Source: Desertimonas flava (GTDB lineage Bacteria; Actinomycetota; Acidimicrobiia; Acidimicrobiales; Ilumatobacteraceae). Taken from it: a stretch of 64,000 bases of DNA. How positions within the stretch are numbered: position 1 is the stretch's first letter; every line of letters starts with the position of its first letter. Made by a program: the position numbers and the translations under genes. The DNA lies in the NCBI RefSeq assembly GCF_003426815.1, contig NZ_QKYK01000010.1, forward strand, positions 115,156 through 179,155. The letters run 5' to 3'. Of this stretch, positions 1 through 7,778 are shown one piece after another. The notes under the pieces are model-generated. The model worked only from the letters and a program-made list of their open reading frames with translations, had not been told where the DNA came from and did no database searches.

Positions 1-75
1 TCGCTCGATTTCCGTCGGGACCCAGTTCGAAAGCTGCACTGGTTTGGCTCCGCCGGTTGTCGGATGGTGTACGGC

Positions 76-1230
76 ATGTCAACGACGACAACCCTCAGCA
101 ACTCCATCACCCGTCCCGCCGACCTCGCGAGCTGGGCCGAAGAGCTCGGCAAGATCGCCGGGGCCGCGGCGGCTCGCCACGACCAGGACGGCTCCTGGAT
201 CGACGACTCCTTCGACGCCCTGCGTTCGCGCGGCTACCTGGCCCTCGCCGTCCCCTCTGAGCTGGGCGGCATGGGCGCGACGCTCTCCGAGATCGCCGGC
301 GTCCAGCGCATCCTCGGCCGTCACTGCGGATCGACGGCCCTGGCCATGTCGATGCACCAGCACGTCACCGCCTTCACCGCATGGCGCTACCGAAGAGACC
401 TGGCCGGCGCAGAGGCCACCCTGCGCCGGGTTGCCGACGAGGGCATCGTGCTCGTCTCCACCGGCGGGGCCGACTTCACCAACCCGCGCGGCACGGCCAC
501 CAAGGTCGACGGCGGCTACATGGTCAGCGGCCACAAGATCTTCGCCAGCCAGTCCCCCGCCGGCACCGTGATGTCCACGATGTTCGCGTACGACGATCCC
601 GAACAGGGCCTCCGCGTCCTCAACCTGGCCGTTCCGTTCAGCGACCCCGGCGTGACCGTGCTCGACAACTGGAACACGATGGGGATGCGGGGCACGGCGA
701 GCCACGACGTCGTCGTGGAGAACGTGTTCGTCCCGGGAGAGCGGGTGCTGGCCAACCGGCCTCACGGCGTGATCGACCCACCGCTCCAGGTGATTCTGAG
801 CATCGCCTTCTCGGTGATCAACGGTGCCTACCTCGGCGTCGCCGACAGCGCCGCGGCGGCGGCGATCGACGCGGTCGCCGACCGTGCCGGCGATCCCGGC
901 GTGCAGCGCCAGGTTGGGCTGATGCAGCACCGCCTCCGTGTCGCCTCGTGGGCCCACGAGGGGGCGTTGGCGGCGGTCGGCGACGATCCGCAGCCGTCGA
1001 TGGAGACGGTCGCCGCGGTCATGGCCGCCAAGCGTGAGATCGCCATCGCCGGCATCGAGGTCTGCGACATCGCCATGGAACTGGCCGGCGGCCGCGCCTA
1101 CTTCAAGGGCTCGCCGATCGAGCGCGCCTACCGGGACATCCGCGCCGCCAAGTTCCACCCGCTCACGCCGGAGGCCACGCTTCTGCACGGCGGCCGCCTC
1201 GCCCTCGGCCAGCCCTGCGACATCGTCTGA
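76..1230 (+). CDS. Acyl-CoA dehydrogenase family flavoprotein
   Basis: The 384-residue product has the acyl-CoA dehydrogenase layout: an N-terminal helical domain with YLALAVPSELGGMGATL, a middle beta domain with GGYMVSGHKIFASQ and NTMGMRGTASHDVVVENVFV, and a C-terminal helical bundle with ELAGGRAYFKGSPIERAYRD. The family uses FAD to oxidise acyl-CoA thioesters or related substrates. The C-terminal stretch around AAKFHPLTPEATL lacks the usual YEGT-type catalytic glutamate segment, so the substrate may not be an ordinary fatty acyl-CoA; this is inference. The ATG at 76 (MSTTTT) is chosen; an in-frame ATG at 64 is equally possible. It converges on the Lrp gene across a strong hairpin. Family assignment is firm, substrate unknown. 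Confidence 0.85.
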   Translation: MSTTTTLSNSITRPADLASWAEELGKIAGAAAARHDQDGSWIDDSFDALRSRGYLALAVPSELGGMGATLSEIAGVQRILGRHCGSTALAMSMHQHVTAFTAWRYRRDLAGAEATLRRVADEGIVLVSTGGADFTNPRGTATKVDGGYMVSGHKIFASQSPAGTVMSTMFAYDDPEQGLRVLNLAVPFSDPGVTVLDNWNTMGMRGTASHDVVVENVFVPGERVLANRPHGVIDPPLQVILSIAFSVINGAYLGVADSAAAAAIDAVADRAGDPGVQRQVGLMQHRLRVASWAHEGALAAVGDDPQPSMETVAAVMAAKREIAIAGIEVCDIAMELAGGRAYFKGSPIERAYRDIRAAKFHPLTPEATLLHGGRLALGQPCDIV

Positions 1231-1246
1231 GTCCACCCCCCAACCC

Positions 1247-1280
1247 TCGCCGGGCGTGCCCGATCGGGCACGCCCGGCGA
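1247..1280. terminator. Bidirectional hairpin terminator
   Basis: A perfect 34-base palindrome with 17-base arms (core GTGCCCGATCGGGCAC) lies between the stop codons of two convergent genes. It has no U-tract on either side, as is common for high-GC actinobacterial terminators, and probably serves both strands. Confidence 0.7.
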
Positions 1281-1283
1281 CCA

Positions 1284-1784
1284 CTAGGGGCGGACGGGCC
1301 GGCGCACCTCGTCGAGCACGAACGCCGTCTCCGTGCCGATCACCTCGTCGATCGTGTTGAGCTGGACCAGCAGGGTGTCGCGGAACTCGGCCATGTCGCG
1401 GCACCTCACGGTGGCGACGAGGTCGAACTCCCCCGCACACATCATCAGCGACTCGACACCGGGGACCTCGGCGATGGCGTCGCGGGCCCGCCGCCAGTCG
1501 TGTTGGCGGATGCGCAAAAAGACCAGCGCGCAGATGTCCAGGCCGAGTGCCCGCGGATCGAGCGTCGCGGTGTACCCGGTGATCACCCCGAGGCGGCGCA
1601 AGCGCTCGACGCGGGCGTGGGCGGTGGATCGCGAGATGTGACAGCGATCGGCCAGATCGGAGAACGACAGCCGAGCGTCGTCGAGGAGCTCGCGCAGCAC
1701 GGAACGATCGACGTCGTCGATCTGTCGGGCGACGGTCCCGATGGGCCGCCCCGACAGGACATCTGGCGTTGAATCGGCGGTCAT
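1284..1784 (-). CDS. Lrp/AsnC-family transcriptional regulator
   Basis: The 166-residue protein has an N-terminal AsnC-type helix-turn-helix (DDVDRSVLRELLDDARLSF, then CHISRSTAHARVERLRRLGV) and a C-terminal ligand-sensing RAM domain (roughly residues 75-155, with GVESLMMCAGEFDLVATV). Lrp proteins bind amino acids and control amino-acid metabolism genes. It is transcribed divergently from phenylalanine hydroxylase with 69 bases between start codons, so regulation of that gene by phenylalanine or tyrosine is the simplest inference. The ATG at 1784 is chosen because a TACGAT -10 box lies 8 bases upstream and because the further in-frame extension does not look like protein. Family call is firm; target is inferred. 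Confidence 0.88.
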   Translation of the reverse strand: MTADSTPDVLSGRPIGTVARQIDDVDRSVLRELLDDARLSFSDLADRCHISRSTAHARVERLRRLGVITGYTATLDPRALGLDICALVFLRIRQHDWRRARDAIAEVPGVESLMMCAGEFDLVATVRCRDMAEFRDTLLVQLNTIDEVIGTETAFVLDEVRRPVRP

Positions 1785-1853
1785 GTTGCACAATCGTACG
1801 GACTTGGGCGTCGAGTCTGGCGCATCGATCCTGCTACGGCACAGAATTGCCGC
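1785..1853. promoter_or_regulatory. Divergent promoter region of lrp-like gene and phhA
   Basis: On the minus strand TACGAT (1793-1798) sits 8 bases before the regulator ATG. On the plus strand CAGAAT (1842-1847) sits 6 bases before the hydroxylase ATG. Neither gene has a convincing Shine-Dalgarno sequence, so both mRNAs are probably leaderless. No clear -35 boxes are seen. An Lrp-type operator would be expected here but I do not see an obvious palindrome. Confidence 0.5.
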
Positions 1854-2657
1854 ATGGCTGTCGAGCTCGCTGCCGACCATCCAGGCGTTGCCGACCCCGA
1901 GTACCGCCGCCGGCGTGACGAGATCGCCGAGGCCGCCCGCCGCCTTGCCCCCGGCGACGAGGCGGCCCGCATCGCCTACACGCCCGACGAGACAGCGACA
2001 TGGACGACGGCGTCGACGGCGCTGGACCGCCTCCACGCCCAGCACGCCTGCCAGGCGTACCGGCTCGGCGCAGCGCGACTCGGCCTGCCACGTGACGAGG
2101 TGCCCCAGCTCGCCGACGTGTCGGCGCGGCTCCAGCATCTGACCGGCTGGAGATTCCATGCCGCACCGGGCCTGGCGCCGATTCGCGAGTTCTACGGGGC
2201 ACTCGCCGAGCGGCGCTTCCTGTCGACGCAGTACGTGCGCCATCCCTCAGTGCCGCTCTACACGCCCGAGCCCGACGTGATCCACGAACTGATCGGTCAC
2301 GCCAACGCCCTCGCCGAACCGCGCTTCGCCGAGCTGTATGCCGTCGCCGGGGCGGCCGGCCGCCGGGTCGCCGACGACGACACCACGTTGCAGCGCTTCT
2401 CCAGGACGTTCTGGTTCACGCTCGAGTTCGGCGTCGTCCACGAGGACGACGACCTGCGGGCGTACGGCGCCGGCCTGCTCTCCAGCTTCGGCGAGCTCAA
2501 CGTCTATCGCGAGGCGGAGATCCGCGAGTGGGATCCCGACGCCATGTCGGTCACCGACTACGACATCAACGTGTACCAGCCGGTGCTCTTCGCCGCCCCG
2601 AGCTTCGACACGATGGTCGCCGACCTGCTCGGTTGGTTCGGCGCCCTCGGTCGCTGA
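1854..2657 (+). CDS. phhA: Phenylalanine 4-monooxygenase (phenylalanine hydroxylase)
   Basis: The 267-residue protein matches the bacterial pterin-dependent aromatic amino-acid hydroxylases, which are usually about 260-300 residues and consist of the catalytic domain alone. Visible hallmarks are YTPEPDVIHELIGHA (residues 136-150), giving iron ligands His144 and His149, and FWFTLEFGVV with Glu191 as the third ligand. The enzyme converts phenylalanine to tyrosine using tetrahydropterin and oxygen, in the cytoplasm. No pterin-4a-carbinolamine dehydratase gene is adjacent. The divergent Lrp-family gene is the likely regulator. The ATG fits a leaderless start. Tryptophan or tyrosine hydroxylase activity is less likely in bacteria. 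Confidence 0.92.
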   Translation: MAVELAADHPGVADPEYRRRRDEIAEAARRLAPGDEAARIAYTPDETATWTTASTALDRLHAQHACQAYRLGAARLGLPRDEVPQLADVSARLQHLTGWRFHAAPGLAPIREFYGALAERRFLSTQYVRHPSVPLYTPEPDVIHELIGHANALAEPRFAELYAVAGAAGRRVADDDTTLQRFSRTFWFTLEFGVVHEDDDLRAYGAGLLSSFGELNVYREAEIREWDPDAMSVTDYDINVYQPVLFAAPSFDTMVADLLGWFGALGR

Positions 2658-2689
2658 CGATCTCGGCGGGCGCGTGCGACACTGGGCGC

Positions 2690-3265
2690 GTGTTGCTCCC
2701 GGCCCGCCTCTACGACGGCATCGCCGCCGGTGAGGTGACGCTCGCCTTCCGGTCGTGGCTCCGGCCGACCGTCAAGGCCGGCGGCACGTTGATCACTCCG
2801 GTCGGGCAGTTGGCGATCGACGCTGTCGACGTGGTCGATCCGACCCGCATCAGTGACGACGATGCCCGCCGCGCCGGAGCTGCCGACGCCGACGCCGTGC
2901 GGGGCGAGCTGCGCGGCGGCGAGGGCCGCCAGGTGTTCCGGATCGCCTTCCACGTCGCGGGCGACGACCCCCGCATCGCCCTGCGCGAACGCACCGAGCT
3001 CGACGACGCCGAGTGGGCGGCGCTGCGCAGGAAGCTCGACGTGATGGACGCCCGCGCGTCCGACGGGCCGTGGACCCGTCGCGTGATGGACGTGATCGCC
3101 GAGCACCCCGCCGTGGTCTCCACCGTGCTCGCCGAACAGGTCGGCATCGACCGCCCCGAGTTCAAGCTCCGCGTGCGACGCCTCAAGGCGCTGGGCCTGA
3201 CCGAGAGCCTCGGCACGGGCTATCGCCTGTCCCCGCTCGGCGAACTGCTCCGCTCGAAACCCTGA
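2690..3265 (+). CDS. ASCH-domain-like protein with C-terminal winged helix
   Basis: The 191-residue product starts LPARLYDGIAAGEVTLAFRS and continues with KAGGTLITPVGQLAIDAVDVV, the pattern of an ASCH/PUA-like beta-barrel that often binds RNA or modified nucleotides. Residues from about 120 onward (WTRRVMDVIAEHPAVVST, FKLRVRRLKALGLTES) look like a winged-helix DNA- or RNA-binding module. The exact role is unknown. The GTG at 2690 is chosen because the ASCH similarity starts there and GACACT (2678-2683) lies 6 bases upstream, suggesting a leaderless start. It ends 9 bases before the stop of the convergent Fur gene. Domain call is moderately sure; function is not. Confidence 0.65.
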   Translation: MLLPARLYDGIAAGEVTLAFRSWLRPTVKAGGTLITPVGQLAIDAVDVVDPTRISDDDARRAGAADADAVRGELRGGEGRQVFRIAFHVAGDDPRIALRERTELDDAEWAALRRKLDVMDARASDGPWTRRVMDVIAEHPAVVSTVLAEQVGIDRPEFKLRVRRLKALGLTESLGTGYRLSPLGELLRSKP

Positions 3266-3274
3266 CCAACGCCC

Positions 3275-3784
3275 TCAGTGGCAGTCGGAGCAGCGGCCGA
3301 AGAGGTCGACGCTGTGGCCGGTGACCTCGAAACCGAGCTCGTTGGACACCTTGTGCGACTCGGCGGCCATGGCCTTCTCGAAGCCGTGGTTCGTCGGGAT
3401 GTCGACGACCAGCCCGCACGACGTGCACTTCATGTGGTGATGGTGATGACCGCTCAGAGCCTCGCTGAGCTCGAAGCGGTCGTGGTTGCCCCACCCGGCG
3501 ACGCGCTGGAGGACGCCGACGTCCTCGAGCACGACGAGGTTGCGGTACAGGGAGCTCTGCGACACGCCGGCTCCGCCGATGGCCAGCAGATCGGGCACGG
3601 TGACCGGACGACCGGCGTCGACGACGAGCTCGAGGATCGCCCGTCGTTGCCTGGTGTGTCGCTGACCGACCTTGGACAGGCGCCGCTCGGCGGCGTCGTG
3701 CAGCCGGTCGATCCGGCCGGCCTCGCCGCCGTCGACGGGGACGACAGCGGGCTCGGCCGGCTCAGCTGTCGCTTGCTTGGCCAC
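3275..3784 (-). CDS. Fur-family metal-responsive transcriptional regulator
   Basis: The 169-residue protein has a winged helix (RHTRQRRAILELVVDAGRP, then SQSSLYRNLVVLEDVGVL) and a metal-binding dimerisation half with GHHHHHMKCTSCG and a second Cys pair near the end (GRCSDCH). The two CxxC pairs form the structural zinc site and the histidine run the sensory site; the set resembles Zur/FurB more than iron-sensing Fur, but that subtype call is inference. The GTG at 3784 is chosen, which removes an unlikely Gly/Arg-rich extension overlapping the neighbouring glucosidase gene. It lies 4 bases downstream of the glucosidase stop on the same strand, so the two could be co-transcribed. Confidence 0.85.
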   Translation of the reverse strand: MAKQATAEPAEPAVVPVDGGEAGRIDRLHDAAERRLSKVGQRHTRQRRAILELVVDAGRPVTVPDLLAIGGAGVSQSSLYRNLVVLEDVGVLQRVAGWGNHDRFELSEALSGHHHHHMKCTSCGLVVDIPTNHGFEKAMAAESHKVSNELGFEVTGHSVDLFGRCSDCH

Positions 3785-3788
3785 GGAC

Positions 3789-5501
3789 CTACCGTACCCG
3801 GGCCCGCCGCCAGGCCACCGCCTCCCAGGGGCGCAGCTCGATCCCATCGGCCGTCGGCGCGGCCGGGTCGCCGATGTTGCCGATCAGCATCTCGGCGTCG
3901 GTCCACTGCTGGGCCTGCTCGATCGGGGCGACGACGTCGTGGCTGGAGAGGTTGGCCACGACCAGCAACTCGACGTCGTCGAGCCGCCGTAGGTACGCGT
4001 AGACGTTGGGGTCGTCACGCAGCTGTGGCGTGTAGTCGCCGGCGGCGATCACCGGCTCCGCGCGGCGTAGGGCGATCACGCGTCGATAGTGGTGGAAGAC
4101 CGAGTCGTCGTCGGCCACGGCCGCCGCGGCGTTGATCTCGGTGTGGTTCGGATTGACGCCGATCCACGGCTCGCCGGAGGTGAACCCGGCGTGCGGCGAG
4201 GCGTCCCAGTGCATCGGCGTGCGCGCGTTGTCCCGGCTCGCCGGTTGGATCGAGGCCAACACGTCCGCCGGGTCGGCCCCGACAGCGACCGCCGCGGCGT
4301 AGTGGCGGAGGGTCTCGATGTCGCGGTACTCGTCGATGGTGGGTAACCAAGTGTTCGTCATGCCCAGTTCTTCCCCCTGGTACACGTACGGCGTGCCGCG
4401 CTGGAGGTGCAGCACCGTGGCCAACGCCTTCGCCGAGCGCACGCGGTGCTCGCCGTCGTCGCCGAAGCGTGAGACCGCCCGCGGCTGATCGTGGTTGTCC
4501 CAGTAGAGGCTGTTCCACCCGGTGTCGGCGAGGCCGATCTGCCAGCGGTCGAGCGACCGCTTGAGGCGGACGAGATCGAGCGGCTGCTGGTCCCACTTCG
4601 TCAGGCCGTGATCGACGCCGACGTGCTCGAACTGGAAGATCATGTCGAGCTCGCGGCGCGCCGGGTCGGTGAACAGGCGGGCGTCATCCACGGTGGCGCC
4701 GGGCGTCTCACCCACGGTGAGGATCGGCCGGTCGTACCGGTCGAACACCTCGAGGTGCATCTCGGCCATGAACTCGTGGATCCGCGGGCCGCAGATGAAC
4801 GACGGCCATCCGTCGCCGTACTCGGCGCCGGGACGCACCGGGCCGTCGGGCAGCGTGACGTCCTTGGACACCATGTTGATGACGTCCATGCGGAACCCGT
4901 CGATTCCCCGATCGAGCCACCAACGCATGAGGTCGTACACCTCGGCCCGCACGGCCGGGTTCTCCCAGTTCAGGTCGGGCTGACGGCGCGAGAAGAGGTG
5001 GAGGTAGTACTCCCCCGTCGTCTCGTCGAACGCCCACGTCGGGCCGGAGAAGAACGACCCCCAGTTGGTCGGCTCGGCGCCGGGCGTGCCCGGTTCGAAC
5101 CCCTCACGCGGCGGGCGCCACCAGTACCAGTCCCGCTTCGGGTTGTCACGGCTCGAGCGGGACTCGACGAACCACGGGTGAAGATCGCTGGTGTGGTTCA
5201 CGACCAGGTCCATCACGAGCTTCATGCCGCGGTCATGGACGCTCGTCAGGAGCTCGTCGAAGTCGTCGAGCGTGCCGAACACCGGGTCGATGCCGCGGTA
5301 GTCGCTGATGTCGTAGCCGTTGTCGTCCTGCGGCGACGGGTAGATCGGCGACAGCCACAGCACGTCGACGCCGAGGTGGGCGAGGTAGTCGACGTGCTCG
5401 ATGATGCCGCGCAGGTCGCCGACGCCGTCGCCGTTCGAGTCGGCGAAGCTGCGCGGATAGATCTGGTACACGGTCGACGTGGCGAACCAGGGCGTGGCCA
5501 T
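3789..5501 (-). CDS. GH13 alpha-glucosidase, oligo-1,6-glucosidase type
   Basis: The 570-residue cytoplasmic enzyme (no signal peptide) has all GH13 signature regions: DLVVNHTS (about 98-105), GFRMDVIN with nucleophile Asp206, TVGETPG with acid/base Glu265, and WDNHDQPR with Asp338. In this subfamily the residue after the nucleophile helps set linkage preference, and the Val207 seen here is typical of enzymes acting on alpha-1,6 bonds such as isomaltose; enzymes preferring alpha-1,4 usually carry Ala or Thr. The substrate preference is therefore inferred. The ATG at 5501 (MATPWF) is chosen; another in-frame ATG at 5510 is possible. It is divergent from the YihY gene, 48 bases away. Confidence 0.88.
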   Translation of the reverse strand: MATPWFATSTVYQIYPRSFADSNGDGVGDLRGIIEHVDYLAHLGVDVLWLSPIYPSPQDDNGYDISDYRGIDPVFGTLDDFDELLTSVHDRGMKLVMDLVVNHTSDLHPWFVESRSSRDNPKRDWYWWRPPREGFEPGTPGAEPTNWGSFFSGPTWAFDETTGEYYLHLFSRRQPDLNWENPAVRAEVYDLMRWWLDRGIDGFRMDVINMVSKDVTLPDGPVRPGAEYGDGWPSFICGPRIHEFMAEMHLEVFDRYDRPILTVGETPGATVDDARLFTDPARRELDMIFQFEHVGVDHGLTKWDQQPLDLVRLKRSLDRWQIGLADTGWNSLYWDNHDQPRAVSRFGDDGEHRVRSAKALATVLHLQRGTPYVYQGEELGMTNTWLPTIDEYRDIETLRHYAAAVAVGADPADVLASIQPASRDNARTPMHWDASPHAGFTSGEPWIGVNPNHTEINAAAAVADDDSVFHHYRRVIALRRAEPVIAAGDYTPQLRDDPNVYAYLRRLDDVELLVVANLSSHDVVAPIEQAQQWTDAEMLIGNIGDPAAPTADGIELRPWEAVAWRRARVR

Positions 5502-5548
5502 GCCCCACATCGTTATCGTCGGTCCGTCATGGGAAGCGAGGGTCAGCC

Positions 5549-6493
5549 ATGAAGTCAGTACTGGCACGGCTCGATCGCCTGCAGCAGCGCTACCCGGCGG
5601 TCGCTCTGCCGATCGCCGTGTTCAAGCGCTTCGGCGAACACGGTGGGGGACGGCTGGCCTCGACGATCTCCTACTGGTCGTTCTTCAGCATCTTCCCGCT
5701 GATGTTGGCGTTCGTCACGATCCTCAACGTCGTCCTCAAGGACGAACCCGAAACCCGCCAGGACCTCGTGGACGGGGCACTCGGCCAGGTGCCGGTGATC
5801 GGGAGCGAGCTGGGCGCAGATCATGCACTGGGCGGTAGCTGGGTGACCATCACGCTCGGCGTGCTGGCCGCCGTGTGGACCGGGCTCGCCGCGGCCAAGG
5901 CGCTGCAGGTGGCCCTCGACGAGGTCTGGGACGTGCCGATGTTCGAACGGCCCAACGGGGCGGTCCAACGGGTGAAGGCGCTGGCCTTCCTCGTCGTCCT
6001 GGCGATCGGCATCTCCCTGTCGACCGGCGCGTCCAACGCGACCAAGATCTTCGACGCCCCCGGCGTGGTGTGGGTGCTCGGCCTCGTCGTCACGTTCGTC
6101 GTCGACTCTGCGGTCGTCCTGTTCGCCTTCTGGATGCTCACCAGTCGCCGCCACACCATCCGCGAGCTGCTGCCCGGCACGCTGTTCGCGGGCGTCGGTC
6201 TCGTCGCCCTCCAGGTCCTCGGCACGTGGGTGGTGCAGCGCTACATCTCGGGTGCCAGTGACACCTACGGCACCTTCGCCATCGTCATCGCCCTGCTGAG
6301 CTGGTTCTTCCTCGTGTCACGCGTGGTGCTGCTCGGCGCCGAGCTGAGCGCCGTGCTGGCGTTCGGGCTGAGCCCCCGCTCGCTCCTCGCCGACCAGGAC
6401 CTGACCGAGGGTGACCGCCGGGCCGCCGAGCTCGATGCCCAACGCGTCCGCCGCGACGAACGCATCCCGCTCGTCGCCGAAACGACCCCGTGA
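5549..6493 (+). CDS. YihY/BrkB-family inner-membrane protein
   Basis: The 314-residue protein has the YihY/virulence-factor BrkB pattern: an N-terminal GGGRLASTISYWSFFSIFPL segment followed by about six membrane spans, including VWTGLAAAKALQVALDEVWD and a final YGTFAIVIALLSWFFLVSRV. The C-terminus is charged and cytoplasmic. Members were once called ribonuclease BN by mistake; their true function is unknown, with proposed transport or envelope roles. The ATG at 5549 follows a GAGGG motif. Its stop codon lies inside a short hairpin shared with the convergent gene. Family certain, function unknown. Confidence 0.85.
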   Translation: MKSVLARLDRLQQRYPAVALPIAVFKRFGEHGGGRLASTISYWSFFSIFPLMLAFVTILNVVLKDEPETRQDLVDGALGQVPVIGSELGADHALGGSWVTITLGVLAAVWTGLAAAKALQVALDEVWDVPMFERPNGAVQRVKALAFLVVLAIGISLSTGASNATKIFDAPGVVWVLGLVVTFVVDSAVVLFAFWMLTSRRHTIRELLPGTLFAGVGLVALQVLGTWVVQRYISGASDTYGTFAIVIALLSWFFLVSRVVLLGAELSAVLAFGLSPRSLLADQDLTEGDRRAAELDAQRVRRDERIPLVAETTP

Positions 6494-6508
6494 GCGGCGA
6501 GCCGCTCA
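6491..6508. terminator. Short hairpin containing both stop codons
   Basis: TGAGCGG (6491-6497), loop CGAG, CCGCTCA (6502-6508). The left arm starts with the TGA stop of the YihY gene and the right arm ends with the TGA stop of the convergent metallohydrolase gene, so each stop is base-paired with the other in either transcript. Confidence 0.5.
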
Positions 6509-7090
6509 GGGAATGACGACGAAGTCATCGCCTTCGGCGAGCCACGGCGCCGGCCACCGGCGCGAGGCGACGTCGAGACCGAACCGAGCGAAGGCGTCGG
6601 CGAGTGCGGCTCGGGCGTCGGCGCCGGCCACCACGGACACGACGTCCACGTAGGCCGAGCGGTACAGGCCGTCGTGACCGTGGTCGACCCCGGCGAGGGC
6701 GTGGGCCAGCTCGTGGGCGACGGTCGACACGCTGAGTTGCTCATCGGTCAGGCGGACCTCGACCGCATCGGAACCGCGCGCCGACCGTGCTGTCGGTGCG
6801 GAACGGGCCGACGACGAACGCGCCGAGCGCCGGGGCACGGTCACCACCACCGACGGGCCGGCCGAGCGCCACCAGGCACCGCCGACCACGGCGTCCACGA
6901 GCTCGTGGGCCTGGTCGCGCGTCATCCGTTCGGCAGCCGACGTGCCGTCGAAGGCGTGCGCCTCGGCGGCGGCGACCGCCTCTCGCCCACGGTCCACCGT
7001 CACGGCCCGCCCGGCTGGATGTGAACACAGCCCGCAGGTGGATGGCTCATGAGCCGCGGCCGATGGCGCGGCGGCCGCCCAGGCGATCAC
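6506..7090 (-). CDS. TIGR04338-like putative metallohydrolase (HExxH)
   Basis: The 194-residue frame ends with VSTVAHELAHALAGVDHGHD, where His126, Glu127 and His130 form an HExxH zinc motif and His137 or His139 may be the third ligand. This resembles the actinobacterial TIGR04338 metallohydrolases, which commonly sit beside DUF2786 genes, as here. No activity is known. The frame starts with GTG at 7090 and overlaps the upstream gene by 44 bases; codon quality is poor before residue 30, so GTG at 7003 may be the real start. Residues 87-107 are an odd Arg/Ser/Ala run: another frame reads much better across 6770-6835, implying two compensating one-base indels. The printed sequence there is probably not the native protein. 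Confidence 0.7.
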   Translation of the reverse strand: MIAWAAAAPSAAAHEPSTCGLCSHPAGRAVTVDRGREAVAAAEAHAFDGTSAAERMTRDQAHELVDAVVGGAWWRSAGPSVVVTVPRRSARSSSARSAPTARSARGSDAVEVRLTDEQLSVSTVAHELAHALAGVDHGHDGLYRSAYVDVVSVVAGADARAALADAFARFGLDVASRRWPAPWLAEGDDFVVIP

Positions 7091-7778
7091 GGCCGAGATC
7101 GGCCTTCGACGCCGCCCGGTGTCCCGCCTGCCACCCCGACGCCTGGGCCGGCCGGGCCGGCGATGCGGCCACGACGCGGCCGAACGACTCGGCGGCGAAG
7201 GCCTTCACACGGTCGGCCCGCTCGGCGAGCTCCGGCAACAGGTCGGATCCACCGTCGCCTCCACCACGTCCGCCCCGACGAGGCGCCGGCGCCGGCCGGG
7301 ACGCGGCGAGCAGCTCGGACACGCGCCGCGCGTACCCGAACAGGAACGAGCGGCGGTAGCGCTGGGTGGCCGCCGCCGTCGATCGCCGCATCGTCGCCAT
7401 CTGCCCGGCCGCCTGCGTGTGCAGCGAGGCGTAGAGCAGTTCGGTCACGTCGAGATCGGACTCGAAACCGGCCACGATCGCAGTCGTGCCGGTCGATCCG
7501 GACTGGAACACGACCTCGCAATCGTGGGTGCCGGCCACCGCCATCAGCAGCGCCAGGCGCGCCCGGACGTAGGCACCCCGGCCGATCGGCAGCCGGCGGA
7601 TGCCGAGGCTGCCGCGCTCGAGCGAATCGCGGACGTGGCCGAGATCGAGCCGGTGGGCGGCGATCAGCTGTGCCGCCTTGGCCGAGAAGGCCTCGGCCTC
7701 GTTGGCGTTGTTGGTCGATTCGGCCTTGGCGAGCAGCTTGCGCACCCGGTCGATCAGCGCTTCGTTGGCGGTGGTCAT
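7047..7778 (-). CDS. DUF2786 domain protein
   Basis: The 243-residue protein opens with the DUF2786 signature IDRVRKLLAKAESTNNANEA followed by AFSAKAAQLIAAHRLD. The middle (about 60-150, with GAYVRARLALLMAVAGTHDCE and YRRSFLFGYARRVSELLA) is conserved in related actinobacterial proteins, while residues after about 165 are Gly/Arg/Ala-rich and low in complexity. No catalytic motif is evident; the function of DUF2786 is unknown. The start ATG overlaps the stop of the upstream EEP gene by four bases (ATGA), and the 3' end overlaps the putative metallohydrolase, so the three genes are probably translationally coupled. Confidence 0.78.
   Translation of the reverse strand: MTTANEALIDRVRKLLAKAESTNNANEAEAFSAKAAQLIAAHRLDLGHVRDSLERGSLGIRRLPIGRGAYVRARLALLMAVAGTHDCEVVFQSGSTGTTAIVAGFESDLDVTELLYASLHTQAAGQMATMRRSTAAATQRYRRSFLFGYARRVSELLAASRPAPAPRRGGRGGGDGGSDLLPELAERADRVKAFAAESFGRVVAASPARPAQASGWQAGHRAASKADLGRDRLGGRRAIGRGS

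Noticed and set aside
79..1791. 570-residue open frame opposite the acyl-CoA dehydrogenase and Lrp genes
   Set aside because: Arg/Ala/His-rich shadow of high-GC coding sequence; no recognisable domain and it overlaps two well-supported genes.
3431..3445. Histidine run in the Fur protein as an engineered tag
   Set aside because: Histidine-rich segments at this place are a natural metal-binding feature of Fur/Zur proteins, and the run is internal.
4491..5552. 353-residue plus-strand frame opposite the alpha-glucosidase
   Set aside because: Shadow frame; every GH13 motif is on the other strand.
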